Notes: generated by a model from the letters alone, not told the origin. A stretch of DNA of 41,067 nt from Aquisalinus sp. (GCA_022763145.1 JALEGM010000075.1:1-41067), one strand, 5' to 3'. Shown: positions 8,763 to 18,272, numbered from the stretch's first letter. Program-made: numbers and translations.

Positions 8763-10122
8763 TTTCTACATCTCCATGGAGGTTTGTCAGTAACTGGTTC
8801 TGAATGGGCAGGCAGATCAGGAATGTCGTGGCGTAGCCGGGAATATCAACGAGGGTCAGTTTTCCATCATGCCCTTTGATGATACAATCCTTAGCCAGCG
8901 CAAGGCCCTGGCCGGTCCCCTTCCCAACTGGCTTTGTGGTAAAGAACGGATCAAAGACTTTTTGACGCAGGGATTCAGGTATGCCTGTTCCTGTGTCACT
9001 TATCAGCACAGATACATAATTTTCATCATACGTGGTCTGGATACGAATACGTCCATAACCAGAATCGGTATCTGCAACCGCATCAATCGCGTTGATAACA
9101 ACATTCAGAAGAACTTGCTGTACCTGACCTTTTCGGCACAGAATTTTCGGCAGGTTTTCATCGAGATGAAGTTTGATGTCTGCAATATTCTTATGTCGAC
9201 TGCGGCAAATCTTGATCACGTTTTCAATAACGATATTGAGATCAGTTTCATCGTCATCACCAGTCCCCGGATGCGCAAAATCCTTCATCAACAGAACGAT
9301 ATCCCGAACCTGTCGAATGCCCTCACGAGACTCGGTCAAGGCATCCTGTATCTCAGACACAAGAGATTGAAGGCATATATCGCTGTTATACTGATTGATT
9401 TCCTGAATTTCAGATGTAAAATCCAGAATACCTGCTTCAGAGACAGCTTTGCGCAGGGCTTCAAAGTTTGCATACGATTTATAGATCTTCTGCAACCCGT
9501 CTACGAGAAAATCCAGATTATCACCAATAAACTGGATCGGTGTATTGATCTCGTGTGCGATACCACTCGACAAAGCGCCAATAGCTTCAAGACGGCGCGC
9601 TTCATCAATCTGCTGCGCCATTTGTGTACGCGCTTTTTCAGACTTGAGGCGTGTTGTAATGTCATTGAGTACCAGAAGGTAATGGATATCACTGCCAACA
9701 GGGCCTTTATACCCCTTCACTTCAACAGGGATTTTATGACGCTCTCTGGGCGCAACCTGCTCTTGCTCAAACAGAAAATGCCCTTGAGGCAACTCCTGCA
9801 GCTGGCTGCTCAACCCGGAAAGGATTTGATCAACATGGATGCCATGAATATCAGCGCCGTCAACGTTCAGAAGGTCTTCAGCAGCTTTATTGACACCTTT
9901 AATGACAAACTCACTTGTACACAGGACAATGCTGTCCGGTACGGTGGCCATAATGCCTGAGAGGATCGAGTTCGCATACTTGAGTTGTTCGGCATTTTTC
10001 TGCAATTCAACATGCTTGTCATACAGCTCCCGACTTTTACTCTCAAGCAGGGTCTCGGCTGCTTTACGACCGGCTTTCTCACGCCGGGCAATAGCTTCAA
10101 ATGTTGCCTGGTTTTCGCTCAT
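8746..10122 (-). CDS. PAS domain sensor histidine kinase (H-NOX-associated, HnoK-like)
   Basis: N-terminal coiled coil REKAGRKAAETLLESKSRELYDKHVELQ, PAS-like VPDSIVLCTSEFVIKGVNKAAEDLL, H-box LSSGIAHEINTPIQFIGDN, HATPase DTGTGIPE...GTGQGLALAK. Overlaps the downstream gene by 17 bp. Confidence 0.9.
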   Translation of the reverse strand: MSENQATFEAIARREKAGRKAAETLLESKSRELYDKHVELQKNAEQLKYANSILSGIMATVPDSIVLCTSEFVIKGVNKAAEDLLNVDGADIHGIHVDQILSGLSSQLQELPQGHFLFEQEQVAPRERHKIPVEVKGYKGPVGSDIHYLLVLNDITTRLKSEKARTQMAQQIDEARRLEAIGALSSGIAHEINTPIQFIGDNLDFLVDGLQKIYKSYANFEALRKAVSEAGILDFTSEIQEINQYNSDICLQSLVSEIQDALTESREGIRQVRDIVLLMKDFAHPGTGDDDETDLNIVIENVIKICRSRHKNIADIKLHLDENLPKILCRKGQVQQVLLNVVINAIDAVADTDSGYGRIRIQTTYDENYVSVLISDTGTGIPESLRQKVFDPFFTTKPVGKGTGQGLALAKDCIIKGHDGKLTLVDIPGYATTFLICLPIQNQLLTNLHGDVENADAA

Positions 10123-10123
10123 A

Positions 10124-10666
10124 TCAATCTTTCACAAGTGTAAATTCAATGCGGGAGACTGCGTCATCTTCAAGCACTCTTCTGGAGATAGTGGCTGTTT
10201 CACCGAAGTAGGCGAGACAGCCAGTCATCAAGCCCTCACAGACATCACCGAGGTGACGGCTGGAATTGTAAATCATGACAAATGTGTTTTCGGTATGCGC
10301 GATGACCTCAAAAGTCGGCAACTCCGCATCAGGATACAGCTTGAGCACTTCCTTGTGGATATGGTCCTCAGTCGAGGCCAGAAAACTGAATGCATCGGAA
10401 CAATGTTCAAAAAACTGCGGATAGATTTCAGCGAACCGCCCAAACAGGTGCTTACCGAAAATCTTCATAAGGTCAGGCACTGGCACCGTCATCTTCTGCG
10501 ACAGCGCCTGAACAAGTGCCCCCATTTCACAAACGGGATAAGTTCCAACAGACGTATAGGCACCGCCAGACGCAAGATCTGCATCATCAATAGCTTCTTG
10601 CAGGAAAGCAGGGGACTGCGTGTCCTCAACAAGGTCCATCAACTCTGTAAAAACGATACCCTTCAT
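10124..10666 (-). CDS. Heme NO-binding (H-NOX/HNOB) domain protein
   Basis: Starts MKGIVFTELMDLVE; proximal-His motif HIHKEVLKLYPDAELPTF; YxSxR porphyrin motif YNSSR; stops 1 nt before the kinase start. Confidence 0.92.
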   Translation of the reverse strand: MKGIVFTELMDLVEDTQSPAFLQEAIDDADLASGGAYTSVGTYPVCEMGALVQALSQKMTVPVPDLMKIFGKHLFGRFAEIYPQFFEHCSDAFSFLASTEDHIHKEVLKLYPDAELPTFEVIAHTENTFVMIYNSSRHLGDVCEGLMTGCLAYFGETATISRRVLEDDAVSRIEFTLVKD

Positions 10667-10785
10667 GGCCCTGCTCCCCGGGAGAATAGAAACGTATGGG
10701 AGCAGTCTTAAATACTAAAAGTTGAGTTTTGTTGAATTTCAAAGCGTAAGGGGCGTAATTTTGGTCTGTATAAGTAAGAACTTGT

Positions 10786-11715
10786 TTACCACTTCACACC
10801 GGTCAGTTCCTCAGAGGTTTGCCATAGCTGTTCAGCTGCCTTGTTATCTCGGGCAAATGTTTCGGATTCCGTTTCCCTGACAGGGCCACCCATTTCCTGG
10901 AATCCGGTGGGGCCGTAATATCCGCCACTGTGCACCTTTGGCTCCGTCGCAGCTAGCAACGTCGGGTAAGCCCCATATTTGGCACTTTGGGCGAATATTA
11001 AATTCATCAACCCAAAAGCTGGTTTCCAGAGTTTGCCAGGGCCAGTAAATTGCAGGTTTGTCGCAGAATATCCTGGATGGCATGCCATAGCACTGACAGC
11101 GCTGTCTGACTTTTTCAACCGTCGACTAAGCTCATGAATAAAAAGCAGGTTGGCTAACTTACTCTGGGAATAGGCAAGCACGGGATTATAGGCTTTTTGC
11201 GATTGCAAGTCCTTGAAATTGATCCTTTTACGCCCATATTTGTGGGCAATACTTGCAACACTGACAATGCGTCCACTTTTATTTTCTACGAGTGGGAATA
11301 ACTGTCCGGCCAAAGCAAAATGTCCCAGATGATTGACACCAATCTGCATTTCGAAACCATCCCCGGTCGTTTCCCGTTTCGGCGGCATCAAAATTACAGC
11401 CATGAGAAAAATACCAACAAAGCCAACTACATATTTCGAAAGAGGTGTTGCAGAACGGGCTACAGAGGAGAGGTCAGCAAGGTCCAGCCCCATGGCGCGA
11501 ATATCCGCTTGCGGCGCCTCCTCTTTAATAGAGCGAACCGCTTTATCTGCTTTTTCCGGACTTCGACAGAGGATAATGACCTCCGCACCTGCGCCAGCAA
11601 GGGTACGCGCCGCTTCAAAACCAATGCCACTATTACCGCCTGTGATGACGAATCGGCGACCCGATACGTCTGGCATGTCTTCCGCTTTCCAGCCATTGAT
11701 CCCAAAGCGCTGCAT
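10786..11715 (-). CDS. SDR family oxidoreductase (retinol-dehydrogenase-like) with an atypical central motif
   Basis: TGGNSGIGFEAARTLA; YSQSKLANLLF; GVNHLGHF. The expected NNAG is absent. Confidence 0.85.
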   Translation of the reverse strand: MQRFGINGWKAEDMPDVSGRRFVITGGNSGIGFEAARTLAGAGAEVIILCRSPEKADKAVRSIKEEAPQADIRAMGLDLADLSSVARSATPLSKYVVGFVGIFLMAVILMPPKRETTGDGFEMQIGVNHLGHFALAGQLFPLVENKSGRIVSVASIAHKYGRKRINFKDLQSQKAYNPVLAYSQSKLANLLFIHELSRRLKKSDSAVSAMACHPGYSATNLQFTGPGKLWKPAFGLMNLIFAQSAKYGAYPTLLAATEPKVHSGGYYGPTGFQEMGGPVRETESETFARDNKAAEQLWQTSEELTGVKW

Positions 11716-11764
11716 TGATCCGTGTCCTTTTCACAGTACTGTACGAATATAGCGATCACGCTAG

Positions 11765-12592
11765 CTAAAAGCCATAGCGCATACCGCTTCCGCCTGCGGC
11801 ATCACTGCCAGAACGTGCAGAAACCTCCGGCGCCATACTGGCAAAAGCTGCGAGAGCCTCCTCATCATTCGGAAAAGCCATCAGATACCGTTCAAATAAG
11901 GCACGGGCACGGGCGATATCTCCCGCTGAAGCGGCGCACAGTGCTGTTTTCTTATAAGCAACCATATCCCATGCATCCTGCTGTAGCTGATGGTAATAGG
12001 AAGTACACGCTATGGTTTCATCCCCTCCCTCTTCACCAGTCGAGACTGTTCGATTACCCAATCTCTTCACCTGCCGAGACGGAGATACCGGGACAGCAGC
12101 TGGTTGAGGCATCCTCTCTCGGCCTGTTTCGTTTGGCACAGTAGCAGGTACTAGAGTGTCAGAGATTTCTTGCCCTCTACTTGTGGAAGCCGGAACAACT
12201 TGATCAAACAACGGCTCTGCCGGGTGATACAAATCGATGCAAATGGTTGTGCTACCGCAAGCCGCAATCTCGCTGCGAATCGGAGCGTCTGCCGTACTCA
12301 CGGTTAGCCGAGCAGCATTACCCAGGTTCTCGATACTCAGCCCTGAGACGAACTTGCCTGATGCTGTCATGTCAATATCAAGCGCACCGGATATACCGGC
12401 GAGATAATATCGACCATCACGCTGCTTATCACCAGCACATTGCCGCCCACAAATTACGATCACACGGGATACGCCGGGCGCTTCACCAACCTTCACATTC
12501 TGAAATGGCGGCACAAGACTTGGCCCCTGTGCCCAAACAGACAGGACAGGGAAACACAGGGCAAAACCGAAAAGGAGCAGCACCAGACGCAT
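11765..12592 (-). CDS. Exported hypothetical protein with a C-terminal TPR-like region
   Basis: Signal peptide MRLVLLLFGFALCFPVLSVWAQG; C-terminal ALCAASAGDIARARALFERYLMAFPNDEEALAAFASM. Confidence 0.7.
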   Translation of the reverse strand: MRLVLLLFGFALCFPVLSVWAQGPSLVPPFQNVKVGEAPGVSRVIVICGRQCAGDKQRDGRYYLAGISGALDIDMTASGKFVSGLSIENLGNAARLTVSTADAPIRSEIAACGSTTICIDLYHPAEPLFDQVVPASTSRGQEISDTLVPATVPNETGRERMPQPAAVPVSPSRQVKRLGNRTVSTGEEGGDETIACTSYYHQLQQDAWDMVAYKKTALCAASAGDIARARALFERYLMAFPNDEEALAAFASMAPEVSARSGSDAAGGSGMRYGF

Positions 12593-12660
12593 AGTGACGT
12601 AAATGTCACTCTGTTCGCCACGGAAAGGCAAGCTACCGACTTTCGAGCAAAGTATATCGA

Positions 12661-13983
12661 CTAAAGGAAGCTTTCTGGAAGAGATGCAATCTGATCCACA
12701 GTTTGCGCCGCTGAGACAAGATCAATGTCACCACGCCAGAACACAATCCAGTTGCCGCGACGTACAGCACCATCTGTGTGGGTGTAATAGAAGTCATTAA
12801 AACTATTATTTATCCGGGATCGGAGGAAAAATCGTGGTACATTCTGCTCAAGTCGTTGCCATACGGCCTTGGCTAGGCCTTCACCACGGGCGCTTTCTGC
12901 GACAGCAAACTTATCCAGATATGGGACCTCGGCACCAGGCAGCCGGCTCACAATAGCTGCGGCCCGATACTGTTCGCTGATAATGGCAGCATTCATTTCC
13001 AGATTATCCCACCAATTAGGTGTCAGTGTCCGACCGAAACTTTCCTCGATCACCCCCGAAAGGCGATCAGCCTGAATGGCAGACTTGTCGGCATAATCCA
13101 CTACTCCCTCTCCCTGGCGGACATATGTACCCGAACCACCATGAGTGAAAAGCTCACGCACCAGTTCCTGCGGTTTGGTTATGGAAACTGAACTCTCCAA
13201 CGGCAGATCATCCAATAGCTTGTAAATTTCCGCCAGCTTGAGACGCATACCTGAATGCAGCCAATCAGCCTGCATCAAAGATTCGTAATCCGTCGTCAGG
13301 TTGATTGTATCAATGATCTCATTCTTGTCATTCAACAGGCCACCAACGCCGGACAAGAAGATGATCTTCATTGGTTGCAAGGCATGGACAAGAGCCGTCA
13401 CGACAGCATCCCCGTTGATATTGACGATCTGACCACCTCGGGTCACGCCAAGGCATGTGAGAATTGGCATAGCACCGGAGCCGATCACAGACCGTATCAA
13501 ATTCTGCTGGATTCCAGTTGCACGACCAACAAGACCGAACTTCTCCTGATCGAGATAATCTGCCTCGATGACACCCGCGTTGAGCGTATGAGCCTCGACA
13601 CCTTTCGCTCGGACAGCTTCAACCAGTTTCAAATTCTGCGCGAGAAAGACCTTGCGTGCTACTTCCAGAACCTCGGGGGTTGTTACACGCAAACCATCAA
13701 TCTTCTCAGGTGTCAGACCGGCTTCTGACATCGCTCTGTCCAATTGCGGACCACCGCCATGGATCACTACAGGGGTCAGCCCAACCTGATGCAGAAACGC
13801 GAGCGCCGCTGCTGTTTCTTCAAGCTGTTCCTCAAGGATTGCCCCACCGATCTTGATGATCGCGAACCGATCTGCGTCAACTCCCGCAAAGCGCTGCAGA
13901 TACGTACGCACCTCTTTTGACCCGCTCACATGTGAGAGGAGTTCAACCACTGTCTGTCTGACTGTCTCGGAAGGTCCCGACAT
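12661..13983 (-). CDS. argB: Bifunctional N-acetylglutamate synthase/kinase (ArgB-type kinase domain plus C-terminal NAT domain)
   Basis: AAK motifs FAIIKIGGAIL, VVIHGGGPQLD, NINGDAVVTALVHAL; C-terminal PYLDKFAVAESARGEGLAKAVWQRL...FYYTHTDGAVRRGNWIVFWRG is characteristic of the vertebrate-like NAGS domain. Confidence 0.92.
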   Translation of the reverse strand: MSGPSETVRQTVVELLSHVSGSKEVRTYLQRFAGVDADRFAIIKIGGAILEEQLEETAAALAFLHQVGLTPVVIHGGGPQLDRAMSEAGLTPEKIDGLRVTTPEVLEVARKVFLAQNLKLVEAVRAKGVEAHTLNAGVIEADYLDQEKFGLVGRATGIQQNLIRSVIGSGAMPILTCLGVTRGGQIVNINGDAVVTALVHALQPMKIIFLSGVGGLLNDKNEIIDTINLTTDYESLMQADWLHSGMRLKLAEIYKLLDDLPLESSVSITKPQELVRELFTHGGSGTYVRQGEGVVDYADKSAIQADRLSGVIEESFGRTLTPNWWDNLEMNAAIISEQYRAAAIVSRLPGAEVPYLDKFAVAESARGEGLAKAVWQRLEQNVPRFFLRSRINNSFNDFYYTHTDGAVRRGNWIVFWRGDIDLVSAAQTVDQIASLPESFL

Positions 13984-14077
13984 TTTTGACCTCTACAATA
14001 CATAACCCCGACAAAAAGCCGGAACTGGCTCTATGCCGGGGCATCGATCGGGAATCAAGCAGACGCCCGTCGTCAGT

Positions 14078-14608
14078 TTATCCGCGCGCTGGCAAAAGCT
14101 TCGGATTGCGCAGCAGGGCCGCTGAAATCAGCGTGATTATTAAAGCGACAGGAAATATTTCAATGAAAGTAATCGGAATCCGAAAGAATGGATTTCCATA
14201 ATTGGCCATAGCAGCTTTCATTTGCGCTATGCGCGCTTCCATCTCAACTTCAGACAAGCCTTGATTTTTGAGATTCTCCGTCAACGCGGCAACGTAATTT
14301 TCTGCAAAGGCATAATCTGTAGCAGCCAGGTAAATTTCCCAGCAGACTATATACGCGACACTGGCAACCAGTGAGATCAGAAGACCAAGCTGAAATGCCT
14401 TACCGAATGAGATGACGCCGCCTAACTCTTTATCACGATAGCGCTTGATACCAATGAATATCAGTGACAACGCGACTATCATGAAGAGATAGCCTATCGT
14501 CTGCGACGACCCGAAGCCTTTGCCATCCGATAAAGCGTAACCTGTCACCATACTGGCGATGATGATTGCGCCGGCAATGGCGCCGTAAATTAAAGCGATG
14601 CGTATCAT
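14078..14608 (-). CDS. DUF4199 family membrane protein
   Basis: MIRIALIYGAIAGAIIIASMVTGYAL...SFGKAFQLGLLISLVASVAYIVCWEIYLA: DUF4199 pattern; multiple TM helices. Confidence 0.75.
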   Translation of the reverse strand: MIRIALIYGAIAGAIIIASMVTGYALSDGKGFGSSQTIGYLFMIVALSLIFIGIKRYRDKELGGVISFGKAFQLGLLISLVASVAYIVCWEIYLAATDYAFAENYVAALTENLKNQGLSEVEMEARIAQMKAAMANYGNPFFRIPITFIEIFPVALIITLISAALLRNPKLLPARG

Positions 14609-14719
14609 TTCGTTGCCCTCCTTTTCTGGCATGATGACACAGAAAAAGCCTGAAATATGCCCACCATGATATCGCCCGAACGGGTGATTGAGTGAAAATC
14701 ACCCCTTTAGACAAGCGGA

Positions 14720-15133
14720 TCAGGGAATCAGAGCCAGTTCGCGGGCTTTCTGAACGGCCTGTGTCCGCCGTTGCACCGAGAGCTTTTCATAGAGCTTGGC
14801 GATATGTGTTTTCACCGTGTTCGGGGAGATCTCGAGTGTGCGGGCGATCTCCTTGTTAGTCTGGCCATCGGCGAGAAGCGTGAGGACTTCATACTCACGA
14901 TCACTGACCCCCAGAGAAGCAAGTGCTGCTGTATTTTTCTCAAAGCTATCGGATCGAGGACCACGCGTTAAATGCATACCTACCCAAGCCCCCAAAACGG
15001 TGAAGGCGATAGCGATCAGAATAATATAGATCTCAACAGAGTAGGCTCGTGTGAGATGCTGGAATTGCAACCACTCCAGAGCAAACGCCGCAGCAGCCAT
15101 AATGCCTGCATATATGAGTATCGTGCGCCACAT
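14720..15133 (-). CDS. Membrane-anchored LuxR-type HTH transcriptional regulator
   Basis: Two hydrophobic N-terminal segments, then SDREYEVLTLLADGQTNKEIARTLEISPNTVKTHIAKLYEKLSVQRRTQAVQKARELALI. Confidence 0.85.
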   Translation of the reverse strand: MWRTILIYAGIMAAAAFALEWLQFQHLTRAYSVEIYIILIAIAFTVLGAWVGMHLTRGPRSDSFEKNTAALASLGVSDREYEVLTLLADGQTNKEIARTLEISPNTVKTHIAKLYEKLSVQRRTQAVQKARELALIP

Positions 15134-15246
15134 ATCTGACTACTCTGGCTCAAACTGCGCTTCAAAGCCAGCGACGAAGACGTCATGCTGGCTGGTTCGA
15201 GCATGATAGGTTATTACTGACGTCAGCAAAGAAAAGAGAGGGCCAC

Positions 15247-16269
15247 ATGAGGGGACTGGTTCAAATCATCACGGCATTCTGCCTGATACTGGCATTTGCA
15301 AGTCCGGCAGCAGCCCAGCGAGAAGTGACAATTCGACTGGCGCATGTCGATGGGGCGGAATGGCAAAAGTCCAAGAAGGGAGCCGCCGCAGCAATCTTCA
15401 AAAACATTGTCGAGAATGAAACGAATCTGACGGTACAGCTTTTCCCGGCCAAGGCGCTGGGCGACGAGGATGATCTGGTACAACAGGCGCAGGAAGGCAC
15501 GGCCCAGATGGTTATTGTCTCGGCGGCACTCTCGAAACTGTGCAAGCCGGCCTACGTGCTCGACATTCCTTACACATTCTCCAGCGCCCCGGTTGCATGG
15601 GACGTGCTGGATGGACCTTTTGGTGACGAACTGGCCCAAACTTGTCTTGATCGCACTGGCCTGCGCACGCTTGCCTTTGGGGAAACCGGCTTTAGAAACT
15701 TCACCAATTCCAAGCGACCCGTCAAAACACCCGCTGACCTGAAGGGATTGAAAATCAGGGTGCAGCCTATTCCGCTATACATAGAGATGGTGAAGGCTCT
15801 CGGTGCAGAACCAACACCGATTGCCTGGTCAGAATTACCTAACGCGTTGACGACAGGCGTTGTCGATGGGCAGGAAAATCCGGTTGGTACTATTTACAAT
15901 AACAACCTCCATAAGCTGCAGGATTACATGATCCTTGACGGTCATAATTACGCAGTGGATTTCATCCTCATCAATGATGAATTTTATCAGTACCTCTCCG
16001 AAAATGACCGCGCAGTGGTGTCAAAGGCAGCGCGTGTGGCCGGTACAATGAGCCGTGCAATCCAACAGTTCAACACAGCAGAAAGCCTCTCGGTTGTGAT
16101 CGAAGAAGGCATGGAAGTGCACGTGCCTTCAGAGGAAGAGCTGGCGCAATTCAGGGAACTGGCTCGGCCAGCCGTGATTGTCTGGTTGGAGGAAGAACTG
16201 GGTGCTGATGCTATCTGGATCGAGAAACTCGAGCAAGCTCTGGCAGACACGCAAAACCAGATGAATTGA
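15247..16269 (+). CDS. dctP: TRAP transporter substrate-binding protein (DctP family)
   Basis: Signal peptide; FRNFTNSKRPVKTPADLKGLKIRVQPIPLYIEMVKALGAEPTPIAWSELPNALTTGVVDGQENP. Confidence 0.93.
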   Translation: MRGLVQIITAFCLILAFASPAAAQREVTIRLAHVDGAEWQKSKKGAAAAIFKNIVENETNLTVQLFPAKALGDEDDLVQQAQEGTAQMVIVSAALSKLCKPAYVLDIPYTFSSAPVAWDVLDGPFGDELAQTCLDRTGLRTLAFGETGFRNFTNSKRPVKTPADLKGLKIRVQPIPLYIEMVKALGAEPTPIAWSELPNALTTGVVDGQENPVGTIYNNNLHKLQDYMILDGHNYAVDFILINDEFYQYLSENDRAVVSKAARVAGTMSRAIQQFNTAESLSVVIEEGMEVHVPSEEELAQFRELARPAVIVWLEEELGADAIWIEKLEQALADTQNQMN

Positions 16270-16835
16270 TGCAACGTCTGCTGATCACAATAACAAAAGC
16301 AGCTGAACGCTTCTTTGCTGTTGGCGCCGGATTATCCATGGCGTTGATGTTCAGTATCGTTTTCATTAATGCGCTCAGACGTTACACGTTAGGCAAATCA
16401 TTTGAATGGGGCGAGGAACTGCCGGTTTACCTCGCAATCTTTGGGGTCATGTTCGGCTGTGCTCTTGGCTACCTGCATGATCGGCATGTAAGACTCGCCA
16501 TCTTTATTGACCCGCTGCCTGCCTCTACAAAACGCTGGATATTCGCAGCTGTTGACCTGGTTATGACCGGTGCCGGTGGAATGCTAGCTTATTCAGGATG
16601 GCTATTTGCAGCACGGCGCGGAAATGTCGAATCCTCTGGTTTAATCAGTACAGCCCGTGACCTGGCTGAGTTGACGGGTATCGAAGCGTTAGCTTTTCTT
16701 GGTCAGATGTATCCATGGCAGTTTGCCATGTGTTTTGGCGGCGCCATGATCAGCCTGGCCGCTTTCCTGAAATTTCTGGAACGCATAAGTGGTGAAACAC
16801 GCAATTTGGACGATACGTCAGGAGAATTAGCCTGA
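16266..16835 (+). CDS. dctQ: TRAP transporter small permease (DctQ)
   Basis: ATGA-type overlap with dctP; four TM; RRYTLGKSFEWGEELPVYLAIFGVMFG. Confidence 0.92.
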   Translation: MMQRLLITITKAAERFFAVGAGLSMALMFSIVFINALRRYTLGKSFEWGEELPVYLAIFGVMFGCALGYLHDRHVRLAIFIDPLPASTKRWIFAAVDLVMTGAGGMLAYSGWLFAARRGNVESSGLISTARDLAELTGIEALAFLGQMYPWQFAMCFGGAMISLAAFLKFLERISGETRNLDDTSGELA

Positions 16836-18106
16836 TGGTCTATGCATTACTAATACTTGGATTAGTGATTGGTGTGCCAGTCGCGTTTGCCATTGTTGTG
16901 GCACTGTTATTCTTCATGGCGACAGGAGAATTCCCTTATCATATTCGTATTGTTGCCACTGAGATGTTTGGTGGACTGAAGTCTTATCCGCTGCTGGCGA
17001 TCCCGCTGTTTATTTTGGCGGGCGAATTGATGAATGAATCCGGGATCACCCAAAGGATTATAGCCTTTGCCAATTTTCTGGTTGGTCGGATGCGGGCTGG
17101 ACTTGCCCTGGTCAATATCTGGGCCTCAGTAATATTTGCAGGTCTATCAGGCTCTGCCATTGCTGATTCCTCTGCCCTCGGACGCATTTTTATTCCTGAA
17201 ATGGAACGCCGCGGCTATCCGCGGGATTTTTCAGCTGCGCTGACGGCGGCATCTTCTGTGATCGGGCCTATTATTCCGCCCTCTATTCCCGTTATCATTT
17301 ATGCCCTGACTGTCACGGGTGTTTCCGTGCCGGCGATGTTTCTGGCAGGTGTTATTCCAGGATTGCTCCTGGCGGTTTTTCTTTCTGCTTACGTCATGAT
17401 CGTGGCCGGTGATTACGCAAAGGGCGATGAGCTGGCAGATCGCGATCCGGCCTGGAAGATCGTTCTTGATGCCCTCATCCCGTTATTGATGCCGATTTTT
17501 GTCGTAGGCACCATTCTGGCGGGTGTTGTCACCCCTACCGAGGCAGCGAGTTTCGCCGTTGCCTATGCTCTTTTCATCGGACTTTTTGTTTATCGCGAAA
17601 TCAAGCTGCAGCGCTTGCCGGACATATTTGCCAGGGCGATGCGCGATGCCGCCGTCATCATGATCCTCATTGCGGCGGTCGCTGCTGCAAACTGGCTCCT
17701 GACTTACAATCGTGTGCCCAACATGATTTCCGAATTCGTCCTTGTGTATGTCGATGCGCAGTGGATGTTTCTGCTTGCTGTCATCGTCCTCTTCCTGTTG
17801 GTCGGGCTTTTTCTGGAAGGTATCGCAGCAATGCTGGTGCTGGTGCCAATCCTGCACCCAATCGCCGTCAGCCTGGGCATTGATCCGACGCATTTCGGCA
17901 TCATTGTCATCTTCAATCTGATGATCGGCCTTATTACGCCCCCCATCGGACTTTGTCTGTTTGTGGTGGAGAATGTTGCTCAGGTCGGCATGGCGAAGAT
18001 CATCGCACGCATATTCCCGTTCTTCCTTGTGGAAGTGGCCGTCCTGTTGCTGATTACATTCGTGCCACAGACCGTAACCTTCCTGCCTGACCTTTTTGGG
18101 TTATAG
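16835..18106 (+). CDS. dctM: TRAP transporter large permease (DctM)
   Basis: SYPLLAIPLFILAGELMNESGITQRI..., IIPPSIPVIIYALTVTGVS, GLITPPIGLCLFVV. Confidence 0.95.
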   Translation: MVYALLILGLVIGVPVAFAIVVALLFFMATGEFPYHIRIVATEMFGGLKSYPLLAIPLFILAGELMNESGITQRIIAFANFLVGRMRAGLALVNIWASVIFAGLSGSAIADSSALGRIFIPEMERRGYPRDFSAALTAASSVIGPIIPPSIPVIIYALTVTGVSVPAMFLAGVIPGLLLAVFLSAYVMIVAGDYAKGDELADRDPAWKIVLDALIPLLMPIFVVGTILAGVVTPTEAASFAVAYALFIGLFVYREIKLQRLPDIFARAMRDAAVIMILIAAVAAANWLLTYNRVPNMISEFVLVYVDAQWMFLLAVIVLFLLVGLFLEGIAAMLVLVPILHPIAVSLGIDPTHFGIIVIFNLMIGLITPPIGLCLFVVENVAQVGMAKIIARIFPFFLVEVAVLLLITFVPQTVTFLPDLFGL

Positions 18107-18115
18107 CCTTCTAGT

Positions 18116-18211
18116 TCAGAACGGCAGTGCTGAGCCGATCATGGTCAAAAGGGCCAACAGGCCGAAGATAGACCCTGTAACACCGGCTGACATGATGATC
18201 GATATAAACAC
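18116..18211 (-). CDS. Candidate 31-aa single-TM microprotein 1: MFISIIMSAGVTGSIFGLLALLTMIGSALPF (GTG start)
   Basis: Small ORF with AAGGA Shine-Dalgarno 8 nt upstream (gggaaaggaaccaacaaGTG), hydrophobic core, and a palindromic box ~68 bp upstream. Below the size cut-off of the supplied ORF track. Confidence 0.6.
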   Translation of the reverse strand: MFISIIMSAGVTGSIFGLLALLTMIGSALPF

Positions 18212-18272
18212 TTGTTGGTTCCTTTCCCGTTGCCTCATGAATAAGAGGTGGGAACGATCTGCCAAAACCTAA

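Noticed and set aside
7893-10711. Long plus-strand ORFs (328, 363 and 273 aa) opposite the H-NOX/kinase operon
   Set aside because: They are antisense shadows of confidently assigned domain-bearing genes; translations show no recognisable domains or sensible composition.
12594-12611. AGTGACGTAAATGTCACT palindrome near the 12592 gene start, resembling the GTGA...TCAC boxes
   Set aside because: Spacing is N8 between GTGA and TCAC rather than N6, and it overlaps the predicted start region; not the same motif.
15217-15226. CTGACGTCAG palindrome upstream of dctP
   Set aside because: Only 10 bp and a common sequence; not enough to call an operator.
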